Shown here: positions 32,221 through 42,574 of the stretch, piece by piece
How the letters are laid out: each line of letters starts with the position of its first letter
How positions within the stretch are numbered: the stretch's first letter is position 1
NCBI RefSeq assembly: GCF_050947875.1
Contig: NC_134569.1
Span: 188,589,567 to 188,653,566, forward strand
Reading direction: 5' to 3'
Source of the DNA: Dermacentor variabilis
Lineage: Eukaryota; Arthropoda; Arachnida; Ixodida; Ixodidae
DNA: 64,000 nt
Translations under genes and position numbers: made by a program
Notes under the pieces: model-generated
The model's input: only the letters and a program-made list of their open reading frames with translations
What the model was told of the DNA's origin: nothing
The model's database searches: none

Positions 32221-33611
32221 TTATTTTTTAAATGAGGAAAATGACCTCAATATGTTGATGAGCTCTTGCTCTCTTTTCGCATCTACCTGCAACCGAAGCT
32301 CCCGCTCGTGGCACTCCTCATCTTTAATGGATTGCTCCAACATGGCTCTTAGAGCCCGCTGCTCTGATATAAGTTCCCGTATTTCACTGGAAGCGCTGCT
32401 GGCAGCACAGCACTTGCGCTTTGCTCCTGTTGGCTGCCGTCCTGGTGCGCTGAGCACTTCACTGCTGTGTAGTGCTATCATCGGTGATGAGGGGCAGCTT
32501 GTTGGTGGCTCCAATATTGTGGGTGGCTCATCAGCTGTTGTAACCCAGTCGATATCATACAAGCTAGCCACATCGTCAGCAGGCACGGAAGTGCCGGTTT
32601 CCATGCCTCGAATTATCTGCATAGTGTCGTGAAAGCAGAAATCACTGACATCCGAGAACACAACTTTGTCAGCATAAAAGTAAAAATAACACAAATTTTG
32701 CATAAATTGAAACGTTCTGGAGAAGTTTTCCTGTGCATGTATGTAAAAAATTGACATAGTTATCCGTGCACTCACTTTGCTAACAGTTGGTGCCTGGCAG
32801 CCGCACTCCACCACCAACTCCAAGTTTGTTTGATGGAAGGGATCCCAGGAAACTGGATTTTCCAATAGTACTTCTATGGGATCCCTCCCTGGCCAGTGGT
32901 CTTCTTCTGGGTATAGTTCCTGCAACTGCAAGATTTCATTAATCCCGTACCAACATTAAAACGGCACTATATTTTAGTGGTTTTGAATCAACTGGTGGCT
33001 TAACGTCTAAATTCTCTAATAGTGCTTGCTGTTGCGGTCATTAATCCCACGCCAACATTAAAACGGCACTATATTCTAGTGGTTTTGAATCACCTGGTGG
33101 CTTAATGTCTAAATTCTCTAATAGTGCTTGCTGTTGGGGTAGTTGGAGCATGTCACACAATGAATTCATCAATAACACAATCAATAATAATAATAACCGT
33201 CGAAGCAGAGTGTGCGGGCATGCATGGTTAATGCAAGCGCTGCTACTTGCTTTCGCGATTATCACACTTTAGCAAAACGATTCAAAGCTAGCGAAACACT
33301 AGCACACGCACACAAAAGGTAAATACACATTGTACTGGCATTGACAGGCAGATCACAATGTGTTGTTAGTGCAAACACATGAAGCAAGTTTGCAAAGAAA
33401 TAAATTACCTGTATTTCCACTGCAGATTTTCTATCTTTGAATGCACCTGCATTTTAGTTATACCTAGCTCTGCTAGGGTTACTCTTATGGCCTAGTGCAC
33501 TTTTCCATTTCGTTTGTGGCTTCGTAATTGGCCGAGGTTTTCCTCCCATAAGTTTATGAGTGCTTCAGTCTCGCTGTCAGTCCAGTTGGCGTGGTCCTTG
33601 TTTCCATCCAT
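32221..33611 (-). pseudogene. Myb/SANT-like partner gene of Harbinger copy 1
   Basis: Exon 1 (33611-33407) encodes MDGNKDHANWTDSETEALIN then LWEENLGQLRSHKRNG, a Myb/SANT-like DNA-binding start. It has an in-frame TAG at 33492-33494 and then runs on with MQVHSKIENLQWKYR to a GTAATT donor, exactly where the intact copy (58035) splices. The last exon (about 32613-32221) encodes IIRGMETG, an acidic/Ser/Pro linker and a C-terminal helix (ASSEIRELISEQRALRAMLE). The middle exon of the intact copy, with the WMYFKEIHRFLG motif, is not found. A different segment (LQELYPEEDHWPGRD, 32931-32775) and a local duplication occupy its place. It is convergent with the transposase, as in the complete element. 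Confidence 0.68.
32938..33142. repeat. Tandem duplication, 102-bp unit
   Basis: Copy 1 begins at 32938 and copy 2 at 33040, both ATTAATCCC...ACATTAAAACGGCACTATATT and ending AATAGTGCTTGCTGTTG. They differ by only a few substitutions, so the duplication is fairly recent. It lies within the partner gene region. Confidence 0.93.
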
Positions 33612-33649
33612 TTTCACACACACACAAAAAAAAAAACCACCCGTGAACG

Positions 33650-34235
33650 AATACACGAAACGTGTTGCTAAAGAGGACATTGTGTTCGAACATTGCGCTC
33701 TTGCTTTGCTTTTTCCTGGATTTGACTGGATTTAAAACAAGCCTATAAAAAAACTACCTTTTTCGTAGCGGCAAAATTGCCTGCTGATCTCTAAAAAGGA
33801 GCTCTTTATTTTTATTGAAAAGAAGTGAACAATGTATTAGTTGTTTTCACATACAACTTTGTTTAATAGCGTCAAAATGTGGTCACCATGGCCACGGCAG
33901 GAACATTGGAAACGAGAGTACGCATTCGATGGCCAAGTGAGCTTTAATAATTCTAAGAATGCACTATGCCAGGGAAAAATATCTCTCTTTAAACAAAAGT
34001 GAATAATATATTAATTGTTCTTCACTGATAATTCGCTTAGTCACATTGGAATGTTGAGACATTGGGAATGAGAGTACGCATTTGACGGCAAAGTGAGTTA
34101 TGAGAACGCACTATGTCGCGAATGGCATTAAGCTTTAATGCCATTAAGCATGTCCGTGTGGCACCCCGCAAATGACATTAAAGTTTAAGGCATTAGCCAG
34201 TTAATGTCATTTTCTGTGCCCGTGTGGCAGGAGTA
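33650..34235. other. No gene; possible decayed Harbinger terminus at right edge
   Basis: AT-rich. At 34160-34230 the motif GTCCGTGTGGCAC and then TGTGCCCGTGTGGCAGGAGTATTA resemble the complete Harbinger end (AAAGTGCCCGTGTGACTGGGGTATTA), suggesting the right end of Harbinger copy 1. No matching left end was seen. Confidence 0.35.
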
Positions 34236-34255
34236 TTACTATCATATCGCCTCCA

Positions 34256-34760
34256 ATGACTGAATCAAACCACACATTTTGCCCAAGAGGCCCCAACTTG
34301 TGGTGCTGTCAAAATGCCGCAGAGGCTAGGGGCGAGCCAGCACCAAAGCATCCTCGCAACCTGCCCCTTCATGTTTGCCAGGCATTGCTGCCTATTTACG
34401 AGCGTTTGAGCGACAAGAAGTTGCTTGAGAGGTGCCAGAGGGGAGAGACCCAAAACAGCAACGAGAGCTTCCACTCGGTTATCTGGTCTCTTGCACCAAA
34501 ACATCGCCATGCCTCTTTTCACCATAAAGGCAGCTGTGGCGAAGGCAGTGCTGAAGTTTAATGCAGGGAACATCAAAGCCTCAACCCCTGCTCATTATGC
34601 AGTGATTACATGGCTGAAAAATGATCAGCAGCAATTGAAATTAAGCTTCAGCTCGAAAGCGTGCATCAGCTGAAAACATGCATCAAGCCCACAAAAAACG
34701 CCGCACAGGCAACAATTCTCAAACTATATGCCAGAGGGATACTAACCAGTTACAGCTGGT
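34256..34760 (+). pseudogene. Mutator-like transposase C-terminal fragment (copy 2)
   Basis: Plus strand: HTFCPRGPNLWCCQNAAEAR, LPLHVCQALLPIYERLS, LLERCQRGETQNSNESFHSV, IWSLAPK. After a one-base frame change it continues as LFTIKAAVAKAVLKFNAGN, and further on RKRASAENMHQAHKKRRTG. The same motif order is found on the minus strand at 40930-42560. The N-terminal and central parts are absent. Frameshifts and stops make it non-functional. Confidence 0.66.
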
Positions 34761-34769
34761 AACGCGTAA

Positions 34770-35575
34770 AGATTTTACAATATAATTGAATAAATCGAGC
34801 TGTTTTCGTTTTTCTTGATTTTCTCAAAACAAGCTTTTTACTCACCTTGCCCTTCAGAGCAACACTATCTCGATCTGTAGAACAGCTGCAGCTGTAATTT
34901 TTTTTGCTACAGGCAGCTAAATGAATAAAGCTTGAAGTGCTGCAAGCATTCTTATTTGTCTACCTCCATAATTTTTTGTTTGCTTTCTTTTAGTAGCTGT
35001 GCTGTAAACACTTCAATGAGCTGCTAAGTTGCGATTTGTTGTTGGATTGGAAAACTGCTTGCAGCACTGCAATCCTTATATTTACTGCACAAGTGGAAAG
35101 CAGAATGTATAACTTTCTGGCCTGTATATCTTTATCTATCGTTTCACCAAAACATGCTAATGAACATTTAGTTATCTCATTAATTACTTAAGCCACAAAA
35201 AATAATTGCATTTTTAAAATCAGCACAAGAGAATACATGTATCTGTGCATTTAGGTTGAATCTGCTTAATAAATAAATTAAGAAACCTCCAGATGCCATG
35301 TCCCCCCTTAATGACAACCTACTCTTACTGATAAGAGCACTTACAAAGTGCACAAGCACTACAGTAATAACAATTACACAGGTACTGGATTTGGCTCATA
35401 GAACCTGAATGGCACTGTTGTACCCACACAGCTCTCTTGCACAGATGGAAAAAACATGGGACACATTCACAGATGTTAGACAGAGCAAGCAATCATAAAC
35501 TACAAGAAAGCTTTAAAGGGGCACCATCATATGAATAAAGTGATCGTTATATTTTAATTACAGCAGCTATATTTT
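34770..35575. other. No gene recognised
   Basis: AT-rich intergenic DNA between a plus-strand Mutator-like end and a minus-strand gene end. No motif is recognised. Confidence 0.45.
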
Positions 35576-35581
35576 GCTGTG

Positions 35582-36084
35582 TTACAAAGCTGTAGTGACC
35601 ACATTTAACTCACTCTGCGAAAGATGTTCTGGAACCTCTGAGACTTGCAGCTGTTTCACAGAGCTTAGAGAAAGTTGTGAGTCACTGTCATCCGAGTCTG
35701 TGTATATAAATGGTGCTCTGCGACGTCTTTTCTGAACTATGTCAGGGTCACTGCTCAGGTCCGTTGTGAACTGAATTTTATTCAGCTTTTTATGTGCATG
35801 GTTGTATGTAGCTGAACAAGAAATAACAGTGCATTGTTCAAGTTCTCACTCTCATTTTGTAAGAAAATCACCATACCTTAACATGGCACCTACCAAATAA
35901 CCCTTTGACAGAAATGTCAAACTGTTTCCACGTTGATTCCACCGGGTGTGATTTTTTCACCATTGAAGTAAGCTTTTCGGGCTTCACATGAGCTGGCCAC
36001 CAACACTTGTCGTCGAAGATCCGACTTGTAGGAACAACTTCCACTTCTTTAGTTTTGGTGAATTCAACAATGGCATAATGCATC
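35582..36084 (-). CDS. DUF4806-type protein, N-terminal exons
   Basis: Exon A begins after an acceptor (TTTTTTCAG) at ATG 36084 and encodes HYAIVEFTKTKEVEVVPTSR, then W-W-P and STWKQFDISVKGLF. The donor is GTAGGT at 35893. Exon B starts at 35811 (acceptor TTGTTCAG). In the matching phase it gives TYNHAHKKLNKIQFTTDLSS, QKRRRRAPFIYTDSDD, with a stop at 35582-35584. The pattern V-x-F, VVP, WP followed by a TY-x-A-x-x-K-L segment is that of the N-terminal region of proteins that usually carry a C-terminal DUF4806 domain. That domain is not seen here, so either the true 3' exon lies elsewhere or the gene is truncated. Function unknown. Confidence 0.5.
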
Positions 36085-36709
36085 TGAAAAAACACATGCT
36101 TGAACAAGTTCAAAAACTATAACCAGTAACAAAATCTCAATGGTGTCACCGCTATATTACAGCAAAACACTTGCTATTTTGTATTAGGAAAGATACATAA
36201 TAAATTAACAAACCTGACTGTGAGCTCAAAAATTACCTGCCTGAAACAGCCACTCCAGAACAAAAATAAACATGAATATTTCTTCAGTGGAACAAGTTCC
36301 CAATTTACGAAGCAAAAGACTGCAAACACACTATTCCATGAGAATAGTTTGTTTAGTGTGAATAGTGTGAACTTACAATCGCCTGACATTCCAATAGAAT
36401 GTGCATATTTAAAATATTTGCCCCAAATAAGCCTAGGTTTCAGAGCTGCTAATTTTAGGATTTCTTTAGTAATTACAGACCTTGATGGTAAGGTAAAGGC
36501 TCAATTACACAGCTGTGCTGGATGTTTAGGCATTTACAAGCCAGTAATCATGTTTAGGAGATCCCAAAGTATTACTTGTATTAAATGCCACATTTACAAT
36601 CTCAGCAGGTAATATAAAGATTTTCAATTTTATCACATGTGACTATAGAATGCAAATATGCATACATTGCTGCCTATCATGCTGGCTCTGAATGTTTGCT
36701 TCCATGTGC

Positions 36710-36995
36710 TTAAAGGGGCCCTGAACCACCCCTCGGACTTGGTGAAATAACCTAGTCCGCGGGTAGCATATGCTGCTGTGAACATCTCTGCTAAGTTTTG
36801 CTGTCGTGCACGGTGTGTGGAGCTCACATACAGATCACGAAGTCACCTTTCTCTCAAACGCTTTCTCTTCAACAGAAGGCCCTGTCCTCACTCTCTTCTA
36901 GATGCTGTATTTTGTCATTGGCCACACTATTTCGTAATTGCCCCAAACGGCTGCTATTGGCCGATAGCTGACATCAAGCTGTAGTCGGCTACATG
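36710..36995. repeat. Unclassified dispersed tick-type repeat
   Basis: It starts AAAGGGGCCCTGAACCACCC and continues GGTAGCATATGCTGCTGTGA, then an AAGTTTTGCTGT segment, in a pattern I recognise as a common tick interspersed repeat. It has no coding capacity and no visible terminal repeats. Confidence 0.45.
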
Positions 36996-37012
36996 GTGTA
37001 GATGAACACAAG

Positions 37013-37231
37013 TTAGATTGACTGCAGCTCCGGAACGACCACAAACTGGTTCTTCCATGAAAGCCTGACCATTTTTCGAGCATTATGCGGAGGCCACACT
37101 TTCAGTTCTGAAACAATGTATAGGCCCAGCCTCGAAGACTGAAAAGGCACTGTGTAAAGGTCTGCCTTTCGAAGAAACTCTTGATCGATGATACAGAGCT
37201 CCTGAGTTGACTTTAAGCAGGCAATGTTTCT

Positions 37232-37268
<37 letters not shown>

Positions 37269-38074
37269 TGCTCATCCAGCATATAGCAATTGTCTTGCCT
37301 GTCCAAGCTCAGCGTGAAATTGAGCATTTCACAGTTTGAAAGCACGGCACACAGCACATGGAAGGAAGTGGACCATTTCCATGATGGCAACCGGGTGTTG
37401 CAGCGCTGCCTTCCTTGCGAGGCTCTCTGACACTGCTTAACCATGCTTCAGACAGCCACTTTCCAAGTTGCTGCAAGGGTTTGCCATGCTTGCGAAGCTG
37501 CTTTTTCAGTTGCCGCATGTTGTTTTCAAAAGGGAATGCACTGAAGTAATCCAGTGCACCAAGATACTTTATATTGTCAGGCAGGTGCAACAGGCAGTCA
37601 ACATTGAAAGACATCATATTTTCCATAGAAATTAGCAAAAGTATTTACAAAATGCTTGAAAAGATCTTTTGCATAGTCAGCATAACAAGCACATAACTTC
37701 TTGCTGGCGAGAACTGAAAGTGCAGCATGAAGAAGGAAAAAATTTTCATAGAGGTAATCTGGAAGAATGAGGTTGAGTAGAACAGTGCTGTGTAGAACAA
37801 AAGAAGCTGGCAGTTAACCGCCTTCCAAAGATCTAGCTCATCAAGTCCCCGTGGCTTCCTTGGAATATGTCGATGCAAAGTACTGCTTTGTTCAGTGAAC
37901 CTGAGACGAGAAACTGGACCGAGCCGAACGTTCAAAGGTTCTGATACCCATAAGGAAAGGAGCTTTCTCACAACACCAAGGACAGCATGCATATAGTCGA
38001 GAGGAACATCACATATTGTATCAAAGGGCAACTCGAGGAGAATAGATGTTCCTCTGTGATGTTCGGGATCATGT
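37013..38074 (-). pseudogene. Tnp2-like transposase domain protein, damaged
   Basis: From a possible acceptor (GATACAG, 38075) the minus strand encodes DPEHHRGTSILLELPFDTIC, DVPLDYMHAVLGVVRKLLSL, RKPRGLDELDLWKAVNC. After a stop/frame break it continues FNVDCLLHLPDNIKYLGALD, FSAFPFENNMRQLKKQLRK and then a C-terminal part (RQDNCYMLDEH, FQSSRLGLYIVSELKVWP), stopping at 37013. The PLDYMH, HLLxLxxDxxxxGxLDxxSAFPFEN order parallels the Tnp2/DUF4218 pair of CACTA-type transposases and is common in unnamed chelicerate and cnidarian proteins. The upstream exons are not found. An (ATT)n microsatellite has expanded inside the C-terminal frame. Confidence 0.55.
37229..37270. repeat. (AAT)n microsatellite inside coding frame
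   Basis: Thirteen or so TAA/AAT triplets. Read on the minus strand they encode a run of about 12 isoleucines between DEH and RNIACL. Confidence 0.95.
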
Positions 38075-38090
38075 TGTTTTCTGTATCAGA

Positions 38091-39940
38091 TCAGATTACA
38101 GTGCTCAACAGATACGGCAGCAGTGTGTCAATGTAAAAGTTGTCGAGCACCTCTGTGGCACTTTTCCATTCATTCTCATTAAATCTTATTCGTTCAATCA
38201 AAATAAAATCTCCATAGACCAAAAAGTCACCCCAGTGCAACTGTGATACACCCATCTGCCCAAGCAGTTGATGATAATACTGGTGGTCCCTCTTAAGCTC
38301 TGGTACACCATCCCTGATCATGCAACAAATCAGTGTTTAGAAGGGCAGATGCCTTGTGGTCACGTAGAGAGTAGGGACACTTGGTCTCCACTACACCATA
38401 GGATTGTTCTGTGGGGTAGTACACAATCCTGTCAGGCGATGCACCCAACCAAGGAAAGGCTGAGTTAACCAGCAATCCACAGGTGCTAACTGTAGGAGCG
38501 TGGCCCAGATGGCGTAGAGCATCCTCGTAGCGCTGAGCAGCTAGTGATTCCATCTTGATGGCATAACTGAAAAAATGTAACGGAAATAAACTTAGTGCAA
38601 TGTTAGTTACCCTACAATGTTTAGTACAATTTTTGGATACGCTAATGCCACTCTGTGGCATATATACTTTGTTCATGTATTTACAAGGATAAAAAGAAAA
38701 TACTAACTTGACTGCAGCAACTCTAGAAAGGTCTCTGGCAGCTGTGAGGTTCTGCAGGCCCTTTACAGTCCACTCCTTCCTATTTAGGACCGCACTAAAC
38801 TTGGAGGATGTGACACAAAGCCGGCGTTCCTGCTGCCATGTTGCACTTTTTGCCTGCTGGCGCCTGTCCTTTTCAAGCGCTTCAGCTGCCAATGGTGTCA
38901 CGCATATCTCCTGATGCATGAAATAAATGTCAGACAGATATGAAAATTAAAAACATTGCATGTTTCTCATGCTCAGTGCACACAAAGGTCCAACGGATAA
39001 AAAGATGTACATCTTAATATTTGTGGTGTTGCTAAAAATACAAAATATTACATCTGTCTGATACAACCTAGTGACAGGAAACTACTATATGAATGTGCGC
39101 ATCTATGTGCTGCCAAACGCCGGTCCAAGGCAATTAAAATATTAAATGTGATGACTCCGCCTATAGCATCAAAACCATGGCTAAACATAATTCGCACAAG
39201 GATTTGGCACCAACACACAACAATCGAGAGATTCATAATAATTCCTTGCAAGAAACATTGACCAGCCTCTGATCTGCATAACACTGTTTGTCCCAAGTTG
39301 TGCTGGAGGATTCCAGGCTGTGCCGCTTTCGAGAAAAGTGAGAGTCAGGATGCTCTCCCAAGGATTTTCTTCGTTTGCTGGTTGTAAGCCAGAAAGAAAA
39401 ACGGTGAAACCGTGTGGCAGCAGGGACTGCTGGTAGCTCTGTGGCGCCAATGAGGACCCCAGCCCGAACCTGGACTGCACGGTCTTGCCTTCATCGGTTA
39501 GCAGGAGCGCTTTCGCGAAGTCATTATCCGGGTCAAACGAAAGCAGTTCTTGAGCAAACTTTTGCTCCTGCCGATTTCTACGGCATACACGGCGCTCCTT
39601 TGGCAAGGCAAACTTTGGCGCGCTAGTCCCGCCTTCTTTCACTTTGCGCCAGTCCACGGATTGAAGCGGGCATCCTCTGATCGCGCTTCTGTGGGGAATC
39701 CTCCACTGCTGAGGCAAATCCGTGCACAAGAGCTGGTCCGGCACCTCAGAGAAACCCTTTGACTGTAGGAGCATGACAGGCCTCAAAACATCGATCATGT
39801 GGTTGCAGGCGAGCTTTCCTGCTGGGCAGTCGCATCTTCCATCGATGATGCATGTTGTGTCCAATGCTATCATCACGGAATACAGGGGCGCATTCTTTTC
39901 TCTTCGGTAGCATGGTGCCTTCAAGAAGATGAGCCTGACG
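38091..39940 (-). CDS. SWIM zinc finger plus YqaJ-type nuclease protein
   Basis: Exon a (from 39940, acceptor TTTCCAG) encodes IIDGRCDCPAGKLACNHMID, a SWIM zinc finger (CxC...CxH), and a linker. Exon b (38910-38708) encodes AEALEKDRRQQ, TWQQERRLCVTSSKFSAVL, the conserved entry into a YqaJ/lambda-exonuclease fold. Exon c (from 38566, in phase) carries LVNSAFPWLGASPDRIV with the metal-binding Asp, YGVVETKCPYSLRD with the ExK pair, and after a one-base slip near 38327, KRDHQYYHQLLGQMGVSQ. It stops at 38091. All expected nuclease residues are visible. Such proteins are frequent in ticks and cnidarians and look mobile, but their role is not established. An upstream first exon may be at 40360-40330 (MSHHSGK, donor GTAATT). 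The single frameshift makes pseudogene status possible. Confidence 0.66.
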
Positions 39941-40119
39941 CTGGAAATAAATAGAGTGCTAAGCTCCTCCATCCATGACTTCAGACAAGAGAATAAACTA
40001 TGGCACCAACTCATCTATAATTTGTTTTCTTAAACCTAAGCTTAAAGTCATGAAGATTTTTTAACATTCACACAACAGCAAAGCACTTTCATCACAGAGC
40101 GTCAACGGTTGCAACTATC

Positions 40120-40440
40120 ACCCGTTTACATGCGATACAGTTGCACAAATATTTACCTGTTTTGGGTGACTTCGGTCATCAGTGCACACACATCGACGTA
40201 CGATTCCACGTGAAAGTTCTAGCTTCGTTCGTAGCTTCGTTTCGTTCCTGATGGTCCTGCATAAAATTCGTGTACGCTCCGATCTGACAGCGGAGGTAAT
40301 ACGGCAAGGTCGCTCTTCCATCCAGTGATGGGGAAAATTACCTTCCCTGAATGGTGCGACATTGTTGGGAGCGATTGCACAAACGGGGAACACAAAATGC
40401 TGCGCAGACGATTGTGCACGTCAAGATCAAGCCACAGAAC
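40120..40440 (-). other. Possible 5' exon/promoter of the SWIM-YqaJ gene
   Basis: The minus strand has ATGTCGCACCATTCAGGGAA followed at once by a G|GTAATT donor, which could start the gene ending at 38091. It is slightly GC-richer than its surroundings. The call is based only on position and a plausible donor. Confidence 0.25.
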
Positions 40441-40925
40441 AAAGAACTAACTTGCATATCCCTATCGCATCCGCATATATGCATTGCGTTTTTTTTGTAG
40501 TGTTTTCATGCACAATAGCAGCGCTGCACAGTGTTGATTGAACACTTCAGAGCTTTTTACAGTGTTGCTGGCATTTATGCAACTCTTCTATTGTAGGACT
40601 ACTTTTTTTACATTGCAGGTATTACCAATTTTACAGCAATTCGAAGTCCAATCTCCAGACATGACTATCATGTGGTCCAATTAGTAGCCCAATTTAAAAA
40701 TGTACAGAAGCGAAATAAAAAAATCTGCTCCTAACATTGTGTAGTACACACATGTAGCTACATGCCGTTGTTAGAATTACGGTTCTATCTGCCCTGAAGA
40801 CCAAGATAGCATCTTGGCAAGCTTAAAAAACACCAAAAAAGAAGATTCTGAGAAAATTTGAAAAACAAAATGAACTTATTTTGGTTACAGAACATTACAA
40901 AATATTTGAATATTTAGAAGTGCTG
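40440..40925. other. No gene recognised
   Basis: AT-rich spacer upstream of the candidate first exon of the SWIM-YqaJ gene and beyond the 3' end of the Mutator-like pseudogene. Confidence 0.4.
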
Positions 40926-40929
40926 TTGC

Positions 40930-42560
40930 ATTAGTAGCCTCCAGGAATATAGTCAGTCTGGCTAGAGTCACTACGATGATGCCTTCTGAACACCTGCTGC
41001 AAATTTTCAGCAGATGCATGCTTGCGTGCACATGCTTTAGCTCGGCGGTGATGTTTTTCCATCATGCGCTTGGTCATCTGGTGGCCAGAGCTTAGCTACA
41101 GTTAAGTATCGCTGTGGAGGCTTTTTCATTTCTTGCATCGAACTTCATGGCAGCCTCTGCCACTGCCGCTTGCACAGCAAACAGTGACGCATGCTTTTCC
41201 TTTGGGGCAAGGTTCTACATCATTGAATGAAGAGACTGACTGTTAGTCTGGGTTTTTCCTCTTGTGCATCCTAGAAGTAGTTCATCAGACAAATGTTCAT
41301 ACTAAGGAAGAAGCGCCTCACATGCATGGGGTGGCAGATTGTAGCGGTGCTTTGGAGTTGGCTCCCCTTTGGCCTTCACGGCATTTTGGCGGCACCATGA
41401 GTTTGGGCCTCCTGGACAGAGTGGGATTTGACGTCACATCATTTGAAGTAATGTGGTAGTATGTGACCACGACTGCTCTGTGCATGGCCTTTACATCACC
41501 TTTATGGGACTTCAAGGCCCAGCCATAGTAGCTACTCAGCTTGGCAATTAAGTCACCAGTTAGTTGCCACCAAGGTTCTTGGTCTCAGAGGTCATTTGTT
41601 TTGAAATCAGAGTGTGCAGTGCCGTGCCCATTCTCTTGTGGACGTGGTTCACACAGTCTTCTTTCTTAACTGGTATGAACCCGTATACTTGGGCTTCTTT
41701 TATGGCAAGAAAAATGCGGCTGTCGCCATCTGATAACAAAGTTGTCTACCGCAGCCCATGCTTTGCAGTGACCGTTGAACAAGGATCAATGCAGCCTCAA
41801 CTTCCATCTCACCAGCTTTCTTATCGGTGTTTTTCTGGCATACATGGTCTTCCTTCCAGGCCTGGTAGGTCGGGTTATCATTCTTCGGTGCTCGTGCGCA
41901 CCCAGCAGAAAAGTTGCTGAGCACAACAAAATCGAGGACAAAGCCAGTGAACAGCTCTATCACTGTCCCAACGCCTATATGGGACTAGTGGCCCCGTGTC
42001 ATCCAGGAGCCATCGTATGATATGGCAGTATTATTTGTGCTGTTGATCTGCAGTTCATGATATAAACTGCAGAGTGACTACGCACATGTCCCCATCAACT
42101 TTTCTGTTGCTTCAGTCGCCATGGGCGCAAGTTTCGTTTTCAGATGTCCCTCTGGGATATGTTCATGGCTGCAAAAATATCATTTAGGGTGGTTTGTTCG
42201 TTTCCAGTACTCTTGTAGTGCACGCAGCAAGGATGTTTATCACAAGCGGCCTGACCGTTGCTTTGCTGCTTACACGCGGCGAGCTCCACCCTTCCGCAAC
42301 ATCGCCGTAGTCCGAGCACACAGCAGCCAACTTCATGGCAAGGCCAAAATCCCGCTCACCTTCTCACGCTGTGATGCGAACACCACAAACTGCGCACTTA
42401 AAACCACAGATGCCAGTAGCGCATTCAAGCAGTCGAAACTTGCAATGAAAAAGCTCGTAGCCAGCTCGTTTGTCCCTGCAGCAGTGTCGTCAGCGCGATC
42501 TAGTAGTTCCGATTTTCAGTCAGTAGCAGGTGTTGACGCTAGTGCTTTTTTCCTTGGGCT
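40930..42560 (-). pseudogene. Mutator-like transposase, nearly full length but decayed (copy 3)
   Basis: In successive minus-strand frames: a Cys-rich N-terminal part (FKCAVCGVRITA), FGLAMKLAAVCSDYGDVAEG, then IELFTGFVLDFVVLSNFSAG, WKEDHVCQKNTDKKAGEMEV, LLSDGDSRIFLAIKEAQVYG, VKKEDCVNHVHKRMGTALHT, ALKSHKGDVKAMHRAVVVTY, then the C-terminal motifs shared with copies 1 and 2 (LSDELLLGCTRGKTQ, RKHASAENLQQVFRRHHR). The DGDS and H-x4-H patterns fit a Mutator-like DDE core. There are at least six frame changes and many stops. The plus-strand ORF at 42121-42594 is a shadow of this. Confidence 0.68.
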
Positions 42561-42574
42561 TCACTGTCAATACC

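Noticed and set aside
35877..35894. GTATGG donor after HVK for the DUF4806-type exon
   Set aside because: It puts the next exon out of frame (stop after nine codons). The GTAGGT donor 18 nt upstream gives the in-phase join LF-A-TYNHAH.
37309..37444. Two overlapping minus-strand ORFs as separate proteins
   Set aside because: They are two frames of one damaged Tnp2-like C-terminal region. The conserved blocks alternate between them.
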